Assembly: GCF_000971965.1 (NCBI RefSeq)
Contig: NZ_LAQP01000004.1
Location: 186,001 to 250,000, forward strand
Direction: 5' to 3'
From: Paenibacillus wulumuqiensis
GTDB taxonomy: Bacteria > Bacillota > Bacilli > Paenibacillales > Paenibacillaceae
DNA length: 64,000 nt
In this document: positions 1 through 8,518 of the stretch, one piece after another
How the letters are laid out: every line of letters begins with the position of its first letter
Position numbering within the stretch: the stretch's first letter is position 1
Made by a program: the position numbers and the translations under genes
Notes under the pieces: generated by a model
What the model was told of the DNA's origin: nothing
Databases searched by the model: none
What the model saw: the letters and a program-made list of their open reading frames with translations, nothing else

Positions 1-45
1 AAACGTAAAGATATCATCCAAATTGATACGAAAGTGGGTTATCCT
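1..45 (+). other. Tail of an upstream region; frame undecided
   Basis: Bases 1-45 precede the first start codon I accept. One forward frame stays open and ends with a TGA at 47-49 that overlaps the ATG at 46, as expected if an upstream operon gene (ruvX in many relatives) ends here, but only about 15 codons are visible and I cannot recognise the product. The frame of the next gene is also open through this stretch. Confidence 0.3.
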
Positions 46-363
46 ATGAGCGATAAACATGTACACGACGAGAACTGCAACCACGATCATGACCATGAGC
101 ACGATCACGAACATGATGAGTTTGTACTCAGTCTGACCGACGAAGAAGGCAACGATGTAGAAATGGTACTCGTTGAGACTTTTGATGTAGGCGAGAAACT
201 GTATGCGCTGCTGCTGGAGCGCGGCAACCCGGAAGCAGACGGTTATATCATGCGTCTGGAAGAAGAAGAAGACGGTATGGTACTGGAGAATATCGAAGAT
301 GAAGCGGAATGGAAAGCAGTAGAGCAGGCATATGCCGAGCTCGTTGCCGAATCCGAGGAGTAA
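46..363 (+). CDS. DUF1292 (YrzB-like) small acidic protein with His-rich leader
   Basis: Small cytoplasmic protein of 105 residues. After a leader in which His alternates with Asp/Glu (about residues 4-24, including CNHDHDHEHDHEHDE) comes the DUF1292 body: FVLSLTDEEGNDVEMVLVETF, then a segment ending in NIEDEAEWKAVEQAY, which I recognise from Firmicute YrzB-type proteins. The family has no established biochemical role; it usually sits after the Holliday-junction resolvase homologue ruvX. ATG 46 is preferred over GTG 34 because a GTGGG-like ribosome site lies before it and a stop codon overlaps it. The His-rich leader looks able to bind a divalent metal, which is inference. Confidence 0.85.
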   Translation: MSDKHVHDENCNHDHDHEHDHEHDEFVLSLTDEEGNDVEMVLVETFDVGEKLYALLLERGNPEADGYIMRLEEEEDGMVLENIEDEAEWKAVEQAYAELVAESEE

Positions 364-497
364 TCTTCCTGTCGGCAGGCAGTTGAGACTGTCTGCGCGA
401 TAATATTCAGTACAGAGGAGTTCGGTTCCGCTTGGGAGCCGGGCTCCTTTTGTTTGTCCATAATTGTGCATGGCGGAATCCAGATATGAATTGGCAA

Positions 498-527
498 AAA
501 GGCGATCTGCTCAGCAGACCGCCTTTT
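498..527. terminator. Bidirectional terminator between DUF1292 gene and speA
   Basis: Fourteen-base arms starting AAAGGCGATCTGCT and its near-complement (one mismatch) around a one-base loop, with A-run on the left and T-run on the right. It can end the rightward DUF1292 transcript and the leftward decarboxylase transcript. A weaker GC-rich hairpin followed by CTTTTG lies at about 422-452. Confidence 0.8.
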
Positions 528-630
528 TAATCTTTTTATGGAGAATGTTTTCCTGGGTTACAGAAGAGCTTTTATGAAAGACCCTTTATAGTCTCGTCTA
601 TCTGGAATAGTCCGGTCTATATGGTTAAGC

Positions 631-2121
631 CTAGAAAATGGCGTCTGTTTCCACAATGACTTTTACATTGCGAACACTGCGGTCTTCCGGACCTTTGACA
701 GGCAGACCGACTTTGACATGATCGGTAATATAGTCGATATTCTCCTGCGAGATGACTTCACCCGGCAGTAGAATCGGAATACCCGGTGGATAGACATAAA
801 TGAATTCCGCAATAATCCGTCCGGCCGATTCTTCGAACGCAATCGTCTCGGTATCCCCGTAAAATGCCTCACGCGGTGTCAGTGACAGCTGCGGAATCTC
901 CGGGATCTTGACGACCAGTTCCTTGATCTCGCGGCCGCTGCCATAAAATGCAGCAGCCATATCGGTTAGAGCACGAATCAGGATATCCACGCTGTCCTGT
1001 GTATCGCCGGGAGTCACCAGACAGAGAATATTGTACATATCACTCAGTTCAATCTCCAGATTGTAATGGTCGCGCAGCCAGTTCTCCGCATCATAACCGG
1101 TAATGCCCAGATGACGGATATGGATCGTCAGCTTGGTCGGATCATAATTGAATGTCGCTTCCCCGCCGAGCAGTTCTTCGCCAAAGCAGTACAATCCATC
1201 GATATCGTTGATCTTGCGGCGTGTCTCCTGAGCCAATCCGATGACACGCTCGGCAATCTCATGTCCGTTTATGGCCAGATTCCGGCGGGATGTATCCAGC
1301 GAAGCCAGCAAAATATAAGATGTGGAAGTAGTGGTCAGCATACTGATGATGGTCTGCACCCGCTGCGGGTTCACATGACCATTTTTTACGTTAACGTTCA
1401 GTACCGAGCTCTGGGTCATGGAGCCGCCGAGCTTGTGCACGCTGGTAGCCGCCATGTCTGCACCGGCTGCCATCGCGGATACCGGCAGCTTTTCATGGAA
1501 ATGGATCAGCACACCATGCGCTTCATCGACGAGTACCGGAACGCCGCGGCTGTGAGCCAGATCGACAATTTCCTTGAGATCGGCACATACACCGAAGTAG
1601 GTAGGGTTAATCACGAGAACCCCTTTGGCATCCGGATGACGATCGAGCGCCCGGCGTACCGAAGAGGTCGTAATACCATGGTCAATCCCCAGGTTCTCAT
1701 CACGTACAGGGGAGACAAATACCGGCTTGGCTCCGGCAAAAATAATCGCCGACATGATCGACTTGTGCACATTGCGAGGGACAATCAATTTGTCGCCCGG
1801 TGAGCATACGGTCATGATCATCGTCATGATCGCGCCGCTCGTTCCCTGCACGGAGAAATAGGTATAGTCGGCACCGAATGCATCGGCTGCCAGTTTTTGA
1901 GCCTGCTCGATCACACCCATCGGCTGATGAAGATCATCAAGTGGTGCGATGTTGATCAGATCTATAGAAAGGGCGTTATCGCCAATAAACTCTCGGAATT
2001 CCTGATCACTGCCGAGTCCTTTTTTATGTCCCGGAATGTGAAATTGCACGGGATTGCTGGCCGCATGCTGCTTAAGGGCAGTGAAAAGCGGAGTTTGCGT
2101 ATGATCCATCGAAGCTGTCAC
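631..2121 (-). CDS. speA: Orn/Lys/Arg decarboxylase, SpeA type (PLP fold I)
   Basis: Predicted arginine (or lysine/ornithine) decarboxylase of 496 residues, the usual size of the Bacillus SpeA family; in Bacillus it makes agmatine for polyamine synthesis. The N-terminal FHIPGHKKG motif, VQGTSGAIMT (phosphate/ring contacts), VLVDEAHG (cofactor aspartate) and TSVHKLGGSMTQSS with the Schiff-base Lys230 are all present, and the C-terminal decarboxylase domain carries YPPGIPILLPGE. It is a lone leftward gene; the neighbouring MFS exporter is divergent. The GTG at 2121 follows an AAAGG but very closely; ATG 2109 (residue 5) is an alternative with longer spacing. Family assignment is firm; arginine as substrate is inferred from closeness to SpeA rather than CadA. 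Confidence 0.85.
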   Translation of the reverse strand: MTASMDHTQTPLFTALKQHAASNPVQFHIPGHKKGLGSDQEFREFIGDNALSIDLINIAPLDDLHQPMGVIEQAQKLAADAFGADYTYFSVQGTSGAIMTMIMTVCSPGDKLIVPRNVHKSIMSAIIFAGAKPVFVSPVRDENLGIDHGITTSSVRRALDRHPDAKGVLVINPTYFGVCADLKEIVDLAHSRGVPVLVDEAHGVLIHFHEKLPVSAMAAGADMAATSVHKLGGSMTQSSVLNVNVKNGHVNPQRVQTIISMLTTTSTSYILLASLDTSRRNLAINGHEIAERVIGLAQETRRKINDIDGLYCFGEELLGGEATFNYDPTKLTIHIRHLGITGYDAENWLRDHYNLEIELSDMYNILCLVTPGDTQDSVDILIRALTDMAAAFYGSGREIKELVVKIPEIPQLSLTPREAFYGDTETIAFEESAGRIIAEFIYVYPPGIPILLPGEVISQENIDYITDHVKVGLPVKGPEDRSVRNVKVIVETDAIF

Positions 2122-2173
2122 AACCTTTCTAGAGGTGGAATATGGGTAAACATTTTAAAACCAAACAAAAATG

Positions 2174-2201
2174 AGTATAGCAAAATGAGGGGGGAATGCA
2201 A
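2174..2201 (-). promoter_or_regulatory. Sigma-A promoter of speA
   Basis: On the minus strand TTGCAT (2196-2201), 16-base spacer, TATACT (2174-2179) with a TG one base upstream. Good match to a vegetative promoter, about 50 bases before the speA start. Confidence 0.6.
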
Positions 2202-2220
2202 TAGTTATCTTATGGGAAAC

Positions 2221-2251
2221 TTGCAGTCCGCCGCCAGGTGCATGCTACAAT
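2221..2251 (+). promoter_or_regulatory. Candidate extended -10 promoter of MFS gene
   Basis: TTGCAG (2221-2226), 19-base spacer, TGC-TACAAT (TACAAT at 2246-2251). Spacing is long, so the extended -10 carries most weight. It would give a ~140-base leader with two hairpins (arms GCTGTC/GACAGC near 2321-2343 and GCAAGCA/TGCTTGC at 2348-2369). Confidence 0.35.
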
Positions 2252-2395
2252 ACAGATGCCAATTGGGGAAACGGAAGGTCTGCTTTACCGGCATTCTCCT
2301 GACGGATACCATTGCACCATCTGCTGTCGGAACGTACAGACAGCGGGGCAAGCAGTGTAGATTGCTTGCTGCTAACAACCTGAAGGGAGTATGTC

Positions 2396-3709
2396 ATGTC
2401 CGCTACTATCCATCATTCCCGCCAACTGCAAGACCGCAAAAGCAGGTACAAGTTTAACTTTGTATGTCTGTGGCTGCTTATTTTCCTTGTCGAATTTGTA
2501 AAGGGTGGGCTGCTCGTAACGCTGCTGCCACTGTACATGGGGCATCGGCTCGGCCTGCCTGCTTTTGCGATCGGCCTGGCTTTTGCACTTCAATATGTAG
2601 GAGACAATGTGCTTCGCAGTCCGGCCGGTTGGCTGGCCGAGCGTCTAGGTTTCCGCATGACGATGACGCTGGGCATGATCCTCGTACTGGTATCCGTATT
2701 CATGATGGCGACTGTGCAGCAGACTGGCTGGCTGATTGCAGCCTGCGCTATTATGGGCATTGGCAGTGCTCCGCTCTGGCCATGTGTCATGTCGAAAATT
2801 ACGGATCTTTCCAGCGAAAATGGCAATTATGGCACGCCTATGAGTATTATCGAGATTGCCTCACTGGGAGGCGCCGGACTCGGACCGGTCATTGTGAATT
2901 GGCTGAGCAGCCGGGACTCCTATCATTTTACATTTGATATGCTGATGGTGTGTATGGGCGCAGTTATCATTGTAGCTCTCTGTCTGCCGGGCAGAGGGCG
3001 GAAGCGGGAGCCGGCAGGTGCTGCACATGCACCTGAACAGCATGGTATTGACGAAGGGTGTTCTAATAAGCTTCAGATGGATGAAGCAAATAACCGCGCA
3101 GCCCGTACAGGAATGAATCGTATTCGTTATTATGCCCGTCTGATCCGGTCGCTACATATTCATCCGCTGCTGTATCCGGCTTTGTTTATGCAGTCTTTTG
3201 CCCTGGGTATACTGACACCGATCATTACGCTGTACGTGGTCAGGGAACTGGGACTTACTTCTGCTTATTTCAACGCACTGCTGATCGGAGGCGGTGCGGT
3301 TACCGTGCTGGGTCTGATTCCGGCAGGACGTTTGATTGACCGTCTGGGCAGTCGGATATTTCTGCGTACCGGATTTCTGCTTGCGGCCGCGGCACTGATT
3401 GGGCTGGCTTCGACGCATATGCTTTTTTGGATCTGGGTGTTTGTACTGTGTACAGGATTCAGCTATGCGATGATTCTGCCCGCATGGAATGCTCTGCTGG
3501 CCCATCTGGTCCCCCGTGAAGAGAAGGCGGCGGTATGGGGATTGTTCCTGACACTGCAAGGTTCCGGCCTGGTGATCGGGCCGCTCGTATCCGGCCGGCT
3601 GTGGGATGCGGTTAGTCCACAGGCGCCCTTTTTCGTCAGTTCGGCAGCGATGCTGTCGTTGTTCGTTATTCACTGGCTGATGACCCGGCGTCGTCCCGAT
3701 TTGAAATAG
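2396..3709 (+). CDS. MFS transporter
   Basis: Integral membrane protein of 437 residues with the look of a 12-helix major facilitator: two six-helix halves separated by a charged cytoplasmic loop (about residues 200-240, containing PGRGRKREPAG). The first half has a MFS-A-like loop (GWLAERLGFRMT) after helix 2 and the second half repeats it (GRLIDRLGSRI). Substrate cannot be told from sequence; the general form suggests a drug or metabolite efflux carrier. The start is fixed by AAGGGAG eight bases before ATG 2396. It is monocistronic, divergent from speA and convergent with the DUF1054 gene. Confidence 0.8.
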   Translation: MSATIHHSRQLQDRKSRYKFNFVCLWLLIFLVEFVKGGLLVTLLPLYMGHRLGLPAFAIGLAFALQYVGDNVLRSPAGWLAERLGFRMTMTLGMILVLVSVFMMATVQQTGWLIAACAIMGIGSAPLWPCVMSKITDLSSENGNYGTPMSIIEIASLGGAGLGPVIVNWLSSRDSYHFTFDMLMVCMGAVIIVALCLPGRGRKREPAGAAHAPEQHGIDEGCSNKLQMDEANNRAARTGMNRIRYYARLIRSLHIHPLLYPALFMQSFALGILTPIITLYVVRELGLTSAYFNALLIGGGAVTVLGLIPAGRLIDRLGSRIFLRTGFLLAAAALIGLASTHMLFWIWVFVLCTGFSYAMILPAWNALLAHLVPREEKAAVWGLFLTLQGSGLVIGPLVSGRLWDAVSPQAPFFVSSAAMLSLFVIHWLMTRRRPDLK

Positions 3710-3788
3710 CAATTGTTTTGATGAGTTTAAATATCAATTGCTGCAGCACACATCATGTATATATGCGCACAATTTATGAATACAAATG

Positions 3789-3838
3789 AAAAAGCAATCT
3801 TTCCAGCTATACCGGCTGCCGGAAAGATTGCTTTTTTT
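3789..3838. terminator. Bidirectional terminator between MFS gene and yktB
   Basis: Sixteen-base perfect arms (AAAAAGCAATCTTTCC at 3789-3804 and complement at 3821-3836) with A-run left and T-run right, placed between convergent genes. Confidence 0.9.
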
Positions 3839-3857
3839 GTTGAATGGATATTTCTAT

Positions 3858-4493
3858 TCAGGCAAAAGCCATTTTATACAATGGCAGCAATTGCTCAAAG
3901 GTCTGTTCGACCGTTTTGACAAAAGCATCGCCGTCACTCAGCAGTGGATCATCCTTGTCAATACGCAGTCCGCAGATGACTTCGGATTTTTTGACATTTT
4001 GCAGTTTGCTGCCGATCTCCAGCAGCTGCTGATCATTCAGCTCGGACTGGAGAGTTCCCTGGGGCGACATATGATCGGTCGACCAGTAGAAATGATCCGG
4101 CACGGTTTTTCGGATCTCCTGCAGGCGGGAAGCTATGGCTTTGCCAAAGTCCACTTTGCGCGGGCTCTCGTAAATGATCGCAAATACGACAAATACATGG
4201 CTGCCAAACATGCCGACTTCAAAATGCGGCAATGCCTTGTAACCGCGCTTGTTGGCAGCCCAGGCTACCCATGTATCCTTGGGAGGATTAACCGTACGGC
4301 GTGCATGTTTGGCTACATGCACATACATTTCTTCACCGCTCAGAGCGGACAGATGCGGCTGGATCATCTCGCCCAGCATGGTGAGCTTGGGCCGTACGCG
4401 GTCGATCAGGGCTTCCATACGCGGTTCCAGCCCGTCAATCGAGAATACTTCAAAATCGCTTGTCTTAAATCCTGGAAAAACAGTTGCATTCAT
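3858..4493 (-). CDS. yktB: YktB-like DUF1054 protein
   Basis: A 211-residue cytoplasmic protein that I recognise as the DUF1054/YktB family, whose function is not known. Typical segments seen are FPGFKTSDFEVFSIDGLEPRM at the N-terminus, the central KDTWVAWAANKRGYKALPHF followed by GMFGSHVFV, and the C-terminal YKMAFA. Length matches the family. An AGAGAGG ribosome site precedes the ATG on the minus strand. It stands alone between a convergent MFS gene and a divergent unrecognised gene, so context says nothing about its role. Confidence 0.85.
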   Translation of the reverse strand: MNATVFPGFKTSDFEVFSIDGLEPRMEALIDRVRPKLTMLGEMIQPHLSALSGEEMYVHVAKHARRTVNPPKDTWVAWAANKRGYKALPHFEVGMFGSHVFVVFAIIYESPRKVDFGKAIASRLQEIRKTVPDHFYWSTDHMSPQGTLQSELNDQQLLEIGSKLQNVKKSEVICGLRIDKDDPLLSDGDAFVKTVEQTFEQLLPLYKMAFA

Positions 4494-4762
4494 TGTTGTA
4501 AAGCCTCTCTTTCTAACGGTTCCGACTTCTAGCCGAATTATAGCACAGGATCTGCCTAATATTTCATGAAGATTATATGTGTCTCCAATGTTAACTGCTT
4601 AGATAATCCGGCAAACGGGTAAAAATAAACAAGTCAAACCAGTAATTATTCCTGCATCAGACTTCTATCTTACTACAATTTATATTGCACAACATCCAGA
4701 ATGGATCGTTTATACATGAGTGGTTTTACCAATAAATAATACAGGGAAAAGGAGGGACTACC

Positions 4763-5359
4763 ATGAACAAAAGCTATGAAGTGGAATACTGCAATCTGGA
4801 ACTTCGCTTTGAACGCCGTGATATTCAGAATCTGATCCGTGATTTGATCAAAGAGGGATATTCACTGTACTGGCGTGAAACGGAGGATTCTTTTATCGTA
4901 TCGATTCGGACCGATGATCACATGACCAAGCTGCGGTTCCAGCAGACACAGGAAGGCTACAAGCTGATCGGTGACTACCGTATCCACGATGCACGGCTGG
5001 CGGAGTGGATGGAAAAGCTGATCGGTGATACCAAAGGGCATGCGATTGTGAAGAGGTTCCGGGATCAGCAGATCCTGGTAGAGAATATCCTTTTTGGTGA
5101 AGTGATACGGATGGTGGAGATTTCCGGATTCGAACAGCGTATTCTGTATCAAAAGGAATCCACGCCAACCCGCGAATCGCTGAATGCGCTCTACATGTCG
5201 ACCGAAGGCGAGCAGCGTATTGAATCGACCGAGCGCAAGATCGATGAAGCGCTGGACCGCCTGAATGAAGCGATCAAAGCAGGCGATGCAGAGCAGATAG
5301 CAGAATGCAAAAAAGTGTTGGAAAATCTGCGTTTTGAGCTTGTATGTTTGGAAAAGTAA
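4763..5359 (+). CDS. Unrecognised 198-residue protein with C-terminal coiled coil
   Basis: I do not recognise this protein. It is soluble (no signal peptide or membrane segment), charged, and appears to have two parts: residues 1-135, alternating beta-like stretches such as YEVEYCNLELRFERRD and SFIVSIRTDDHMTKLRF with aromatic residues, and residues 140-198, a heptad-like helix (STERKIDEALDRLNEAIKAG onward) likely to form a coiled coil. A textbook AAGGAGG ribosome site and codon use like its neighbours mark it as a real gene. It is monocistronic, followed at once by a two-tier hairpin (5364-5455), then gndA. Nothing in context points to a pathway. Confidence 0.8.
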   Translation: MNKSYEVEYCNLELRFERRDIQNLIRDLIKEGYSLYWRETEDSFIVSIRTDDHMTKLRFQQTQEGYKLIGDYRIHDARLAEWMEKLIGDTKGHAIVKRFRDQQILVENILFGEVIRMVEISGFEQRILYQKESTPTRESLNALYMSTEGEQRIESTERKIDEALDRLNEAIKAGDAEQIAECKKVLENLRFELVCLEK

Positions 5360-5363
5360 AGTT

Positions 5364-5496
5364 AAAGGCGTGATATGCATGGTAATCGTAAAAATAGTTT
5401 GAATTTTACGTAAAAAATTCAACATTTTTATGAACTTTCATGGGATCACGCCTTTAGACTTTCTTTATAACTATAAAACATGTAAAATGTTGAATT
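5364..5496 (+). other. Two-tier hairpin region with alternative pairings before gndA
   Basis: Outer arms AAAGGCGTGAT (5364-5374) and ATCACGCCTTT (5445-5455) enclose an inner hairpin (about 5397-5407 with 5412-5423, around ACGT). The segment AATTCAACATTTT (5417-5429) can instead pair perfectly with AAAATGTTGAATT (5484-5496). The outer hairpin may end transcription of the upstream gene; the competing pair suggests attenuation or an unknown RNA element. No folding was calculated. Confidence 0.5.
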
Positions 5497-5561
5497 GACT
5501 CAACTGAGAATATACAGATTAGTGAATAAAAAATATTGTAGTAAAGGATGGAGAACCAGAA

Positions 5562-6977
5562 ATGTCCAAACAACAAATTGGTGTAGTTGGTCTTGCCGTT
5601 ATGGGCAAGAACTTGGCTCTTAACATCGAAAGCAAAGGGTTCAGCGTAGCCGTATTTAACCGCTCCCCGCAAAAAACGCATGACCTGATGGAAGAAGCCA
5701 AAGGCAAAAATATGGTTGGTACGTTCTCAATCGAGGAATTTGTCCAGTCTCTGGAAGTTCCACGTAAAATTCTGATCATGGTTCAGGCGGGCCCTGCTAC
5801 AGACGCTACCATTGAACAGCTGGTTCCACATCTGGATCAAGGCGATATTATTATTGATGGCGGTAACGCCCATTTCCCTGATACACAACGCCGCAGCAAA
5901 GAGCTTGAAGAAAAAGGCTTCCGCTTTATCGGAGCCGGCGTATCCGGCGGTGAAGAAGGCGCACTGAAAGGTCCAGCAATTATGCCGGGCGGACAGGAAA
6001 GTGCCTACAAGCTGGTAGAACCGATTCTTACAAGCATCTCTGCACATGTAAACGGCGACCCTTGCTGTACATACATCGGACCGGACGGTGCGGGCCACTA
6101 TGTGAAAATGGTCCACAACGGTATCGAGTACGGCGACATGCAGCTGATCGGCGAAGCGTATAACCTGCTCACTTCTGTGCTGGGTGCAGATACCAAAGAA
6201 CTGCATTCCATCTTCGATGAGTGGAACAAAGGCGAGCTGGACAGCTACCTGATCGAAATCACAACCGATATCTTTACCAAATACGACGAAGAAACCGGCA
6301 AACCGATGGTTGATGTCATCCTCGATGCTGCCGGCCAAAAAGGCACAGGTAAATGGACTAGCCAGAGCGCCCTGGATCTTGGCGTACCATTGTCCATGAT
6401 TACCGAATCCGTATTCGCACGCTTCCTGTCCGCGATCAAGGAAGAGCGCGTAGCTGCAAGCAAAATCCTGAGTGGACCGAAGACAGAAGCTTTCTCCGGT
6501 GACAAAGCGGAATTCATCGAAGCCATCCGCAAAGCACTGTACGCTTCCAAAATCGTATCCTACGCTCAAGGTTTCGCACAAATGCGTGCAGCATCCGATG
6601 AGTACGGCTGGGATCTGAAATACGGCAACATCGCGATGATCTTCCGCGGCGGCTGCATTATCCGTTCCCGCTTCCTGCAAAACATCAAGGACGCTTACGA
6701 CAAAGACGGCGGCCTCAAAAACCTGTTGCTCGACGACTACTTCAAAAACATCGTCGAAAACTACCAGGACGCATGGCGTGAAGTCGTAGCAACAGCTGTA
6801 AAATATGGTATCCCGGTTCCTGGCTTCTCCAGCGCACTGGCTTACTTCGACAGCTACCGCACCGAACGTCTGCCAGCCAACCTGCTGCAGGCACAACGCG
6901 ATTACTTCGGCGCTCACACCTTCAAACGTGTGGACAAAGAAGGAACATTCCACTACGAGTGGATGAAAGAACAATAA
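5562..6977 (+). CDS. gndA: 6-phosphogluconate dehydrogenase (decarboxylating)
   Basis: Oxidises 6-phosphogluconate to ribulose 5-phosphate and CO2, reducing NADP+, in the oxidative pentose phosphate pathway. The 471 residues match the long class of the family. Visible are the N-terminal Rossmann motif [15 protein letters not shown] with NRS after strand 2 (2'-phosphate contact of NADP), the substrate motif [11 protein letters not shown], and the catalytic segment [19 protein letters not shown] with Lys and Asn residues conserved. The C-terminal tail contains the [20 protein letters not shown] signature. Start ATG 5562 follows AAAGGATGGAG. Single gene, ending in a strong terminator. The NADP-using GndA rather than an NAD-type paralogue is the natural reading. 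Confidence 0.95.
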   Translation: MSKQQIGVVGLAVMGKNLALNIESKGFSVAVFNRSPQKTHDLMEEAKGKNMVGTFSIEEFVQSLEVPRKILIMVQAGPATDATIEQLVPHLDQGDIIIDGGNAHFPDTQRRSKELEEKGFRFIGAGVSGGEEGALKGPAIMPGGQESAYKLVEPILTSISAHVNGDPCCTYIGPDGAGHYVKMVHNGIEYGDMQLIGEAYNLLTSVLGADTKELHSIFDEWNKGELDSYLIEITTDIFTKYDEETGKPMVDVILDAAGQKGTGKWTSQSALDLGVPLSMITESVFARFLSAIKEERVAASKILSGPKTEAFSGDKAEFIEAIRKALYASKIVSYAQGFAQMRAASDEYGWDLKYGNIAMIFRGGCIIRSRFLQNIKDAYDKDGGLKNLLLDDYFKNIVENYQDAWREVVATAVKYGIPVPGFSSALAYFDSYRTERLPANLLQAQRDYFGAHTFKRVDKEGTFHYEWMKEQ

Positions 6978-7072
6978 TCCATTCTCTAATCCCGCATCTC
7001 CAACCAAGAGATGTCCGGTAATAAGTAAATAAGCAGTACTTCAGCTTCTAACTACAATTCAGCTGTACCCCA

Positions 7073-7112
7073 AAAACCTCTCTTTCTGCCACCATAGAAA
7101 GAGAGGTTTTTT
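7073..7112 (+). terminator. Terminator after gndA
   Basis: Arms AACCTCTCTTTCT and AGAAAGAGAGGTT around an eight-base loop, followed by TTTTTT. Confidence 0.9.
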
Positions 7113-7150
7113 CTATCTTCATTCCCGCTGCCCCTTGGAGGAGGAACTTG

Positions 7151-7316
7151 ATATTTGAAGATCGCACGAAGCGGAGAGAAGGAAAAATGCCATAAGGCCG
7201 ACATTGAAGAGGGTAGTTTTTACCACCTTTCCACCTATTCGGTCAAAACTCCCCTCTTCACCGGAGGCCGCTAGCATTTTCCTTCCCGCAGCGGTCCCCG
7301 CGATTCGCAGCGATCC
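7151..7316. repeat. Long imperfect inverted repeat, possible structured RNA or MITE-like element
   Basis: Left arm about 7161-7220 and right arm about 7245-7313 are complementary in blocks: AAGGAAAAATGC (7179-7190) with GCATTTTCCTT (7274-7284), GGCC-containing segments (7195-7200 with 7262-7270), and GAAGAGGGTAGTTTT (7206-7220) with AAAACTCCCCTCTTC (7245-7259). The loop is about 24 bases. No convincing gene lies here; a 68-codon leftward open frame across it has no ribosome site. Composition and symmetry fit a dispersed intergenic palindrome. Confidence 0.6.
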
Positions 7317-7406
7317 ATTCCTCACCCCACTCTAAACCATTGTCTAAACTTTCTCCCATATGGTATGATGTGTGGAATAAAACACATGCTGAAAGAGGTG
7401 TAGCAA

Positions 7407-7940
7407 TTGCATCAGGAAAGTGAAATTCAGCATTCCAATATTATTCTGGTTGGCATGATGGGTACGGGCAAGACGACCGTCGGTACACTGCTGGCTGGCA
7501 TGCTGGACTATCCGCTGGTCGATATGGATACATTGATTGCAGAGCGAGAAGGGATATCCGTGCAAGAGATTTTCCGCACCCGGGGTGAGCCTTATTTCCG
7601 TGATCTGGAGAGTCAGGTACTGGAAGAAGTGCTAAGTCGAAAAGGGCAAATCATCTCCACAGGTGGCGGCTGCGTGCTGCGTGCCGGTAACTGCTCGATC
7701 ATGCTGGAAAAAGGTCTGGTCGTTGCACTGACAGCGGATGCGGATCATATTGTGAACCGGGTATCCGGAGACAACAATCGTCCACTGCTGGCAGGAGATA
7801 CGCGGCAGCGGGTCCAATCCATTATGGAAGAGCGCAAGGATGTGTATCGATTTGCACATGTTACGGTGGATACCTCGCTGCTCACACCGGAGGAAGTAGC
7901 TTCTCATGTTTTAACACGTTACCGCGTTCAAGCTTTTTAG
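7407..7940 (+). CDS. aroK: Shikimate kinase
   Basis: Phosphorylates shikimate with ATP to shikimate 3-phosphate, the fifth step of chorismate synthesis; soluble enzyme of 177 residues, the family norm. It shows Walker A GMMGTGKTT (residues 16-24), the shikimate-binding DMD and RGEPYFRDLE motifs, the GGG loop near residue 90, and the lid segment NNRPLL with the ATP-contacting arginine. The start is TTG 7407, chosen because GAAAGAGGTG lies seven bases ahead. The gene stands alone, but aroA, two steps on in the same pathway, lies 580 bases downstream with an opposite rhodanese gene between them. Confidence 0.93.
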   Translation: MHQESEIQHSNIILVGMMGTGKTTVGTLLAGMLDYPLVDMDTLIAEREGISVQEIFRTRGEPYFRDLESQVLEEVLSRKGQIISTGGGCVLRAGNCSIMLEKGLVVALTADADHIVNRVSGDNNRPLLAGDTRQRVQSIMEERKDVYRFAHVTVDTSLLTPEEVASHVLTRYRVQAF

Positions 7941-7964
7941 ATTTTAGGCGAGAAAGGAAAGAAA

Positions 7965-7996
7965 AACCAGAGTGCGGATGTACAGTGCACTCTGGT
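7965..7996 (-). terminator. Terminator of the rhodanese gene
   Basis: Perfect 11-base arms AACCAGAGTGC and GCACTCTGGTT. The T-run is on the minus strand, so it serves the leftward gene; rightward read-through from aroK may also pause here. Confidence 0.75.
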
Positions 7997-8044
7997 TGAT
8001 GGGATTATTCCTGTCCAGCAGGACAGAGAAGCAGGGAGCGAAGA

Positions 8045-8350
8045 TTATTCGCTGTCTACCCAGTCGATCATGCCGCCGGACATGTTGATGCAGTTGGTAT
8101 AACCAAACTGCTGTAAATATTCGCGTACACGTTCGCTGCGATAACCGCTGCGGCAGATGAGGATTGTCTCGGCGGACGGATCAATCTCTCCCATACGATC
8201 GGGGATCTGGCCCATGGGGATATGGCGTGCGCCTTCGATCATGCCCTGAGCGACTTCTTCGTCTTCGCGTACATCAATGAGCTGTAGCTGCTCGCCTGCA
8301 GCCAGGCGCTTCCGCAGTTCATCGGTAGTAATCTGTGTATGTTCAGTCAT
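8045..8350 (-). CDS. Single-domain rhodanese-like protein
   Basis: A 101-residue cytoplasmic rhodanese module. The family moves sulfane sulfur through a persulfide on an active-site cysteine. The fold motifs are present in order: LIDVREDEEVAQGMIEGARHIP (first half, split by me at residues 24-45), then the active loop ICRSGYRS with the catalytic Cys near residue 67, and the terminal GGMIDW. No fused partner domain is seen. The loop CRSGYRS resembles GlpE/YqhL-type proteins. AGAGG precedes the ATG. It is oriented against aroK and aroA; any link to their pathway is unproven. Confidence 0.88.
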   Translation of the reverse strand: MTEHTQITTDELRKRLAAGEQLQLIDVREDEEVAQGMIEGARHIPMGQIPDRMGEIDPSAETILICRSGYRSERVREYLQQFGYTNCINMSGGMIDWVDSE

Positions 8351-8518
8351 GGTTCTCGACCTCTATTCTTTAAATTTTAACGATGTGTTCATCATACCGA
8401 AGCACCGATAAGACTGTCAATTGAGTATACAGGGCTGCAAGCAGGCAAAAGATCGGTCAGCAGCGAATGGAATGCTGTCTGTCCAGACTAACTATATGAT
8501 TATTGAGGAGAATGGAAA

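Noticed and set aside
5727-7007. 426-codon open frame antisense to gndA
   Set aside because: Mirror of a certain gene; rich in Cys/Val/Phe as antisense frames of biased codons are, no family motif.
7119-7325. 68-codon leftward frame with a short hydrophobic stretch
   Set aside because: Lies in the inverted repeat, no ribosome site; the apparent lipoprotein-like end is at the wrong terminus.
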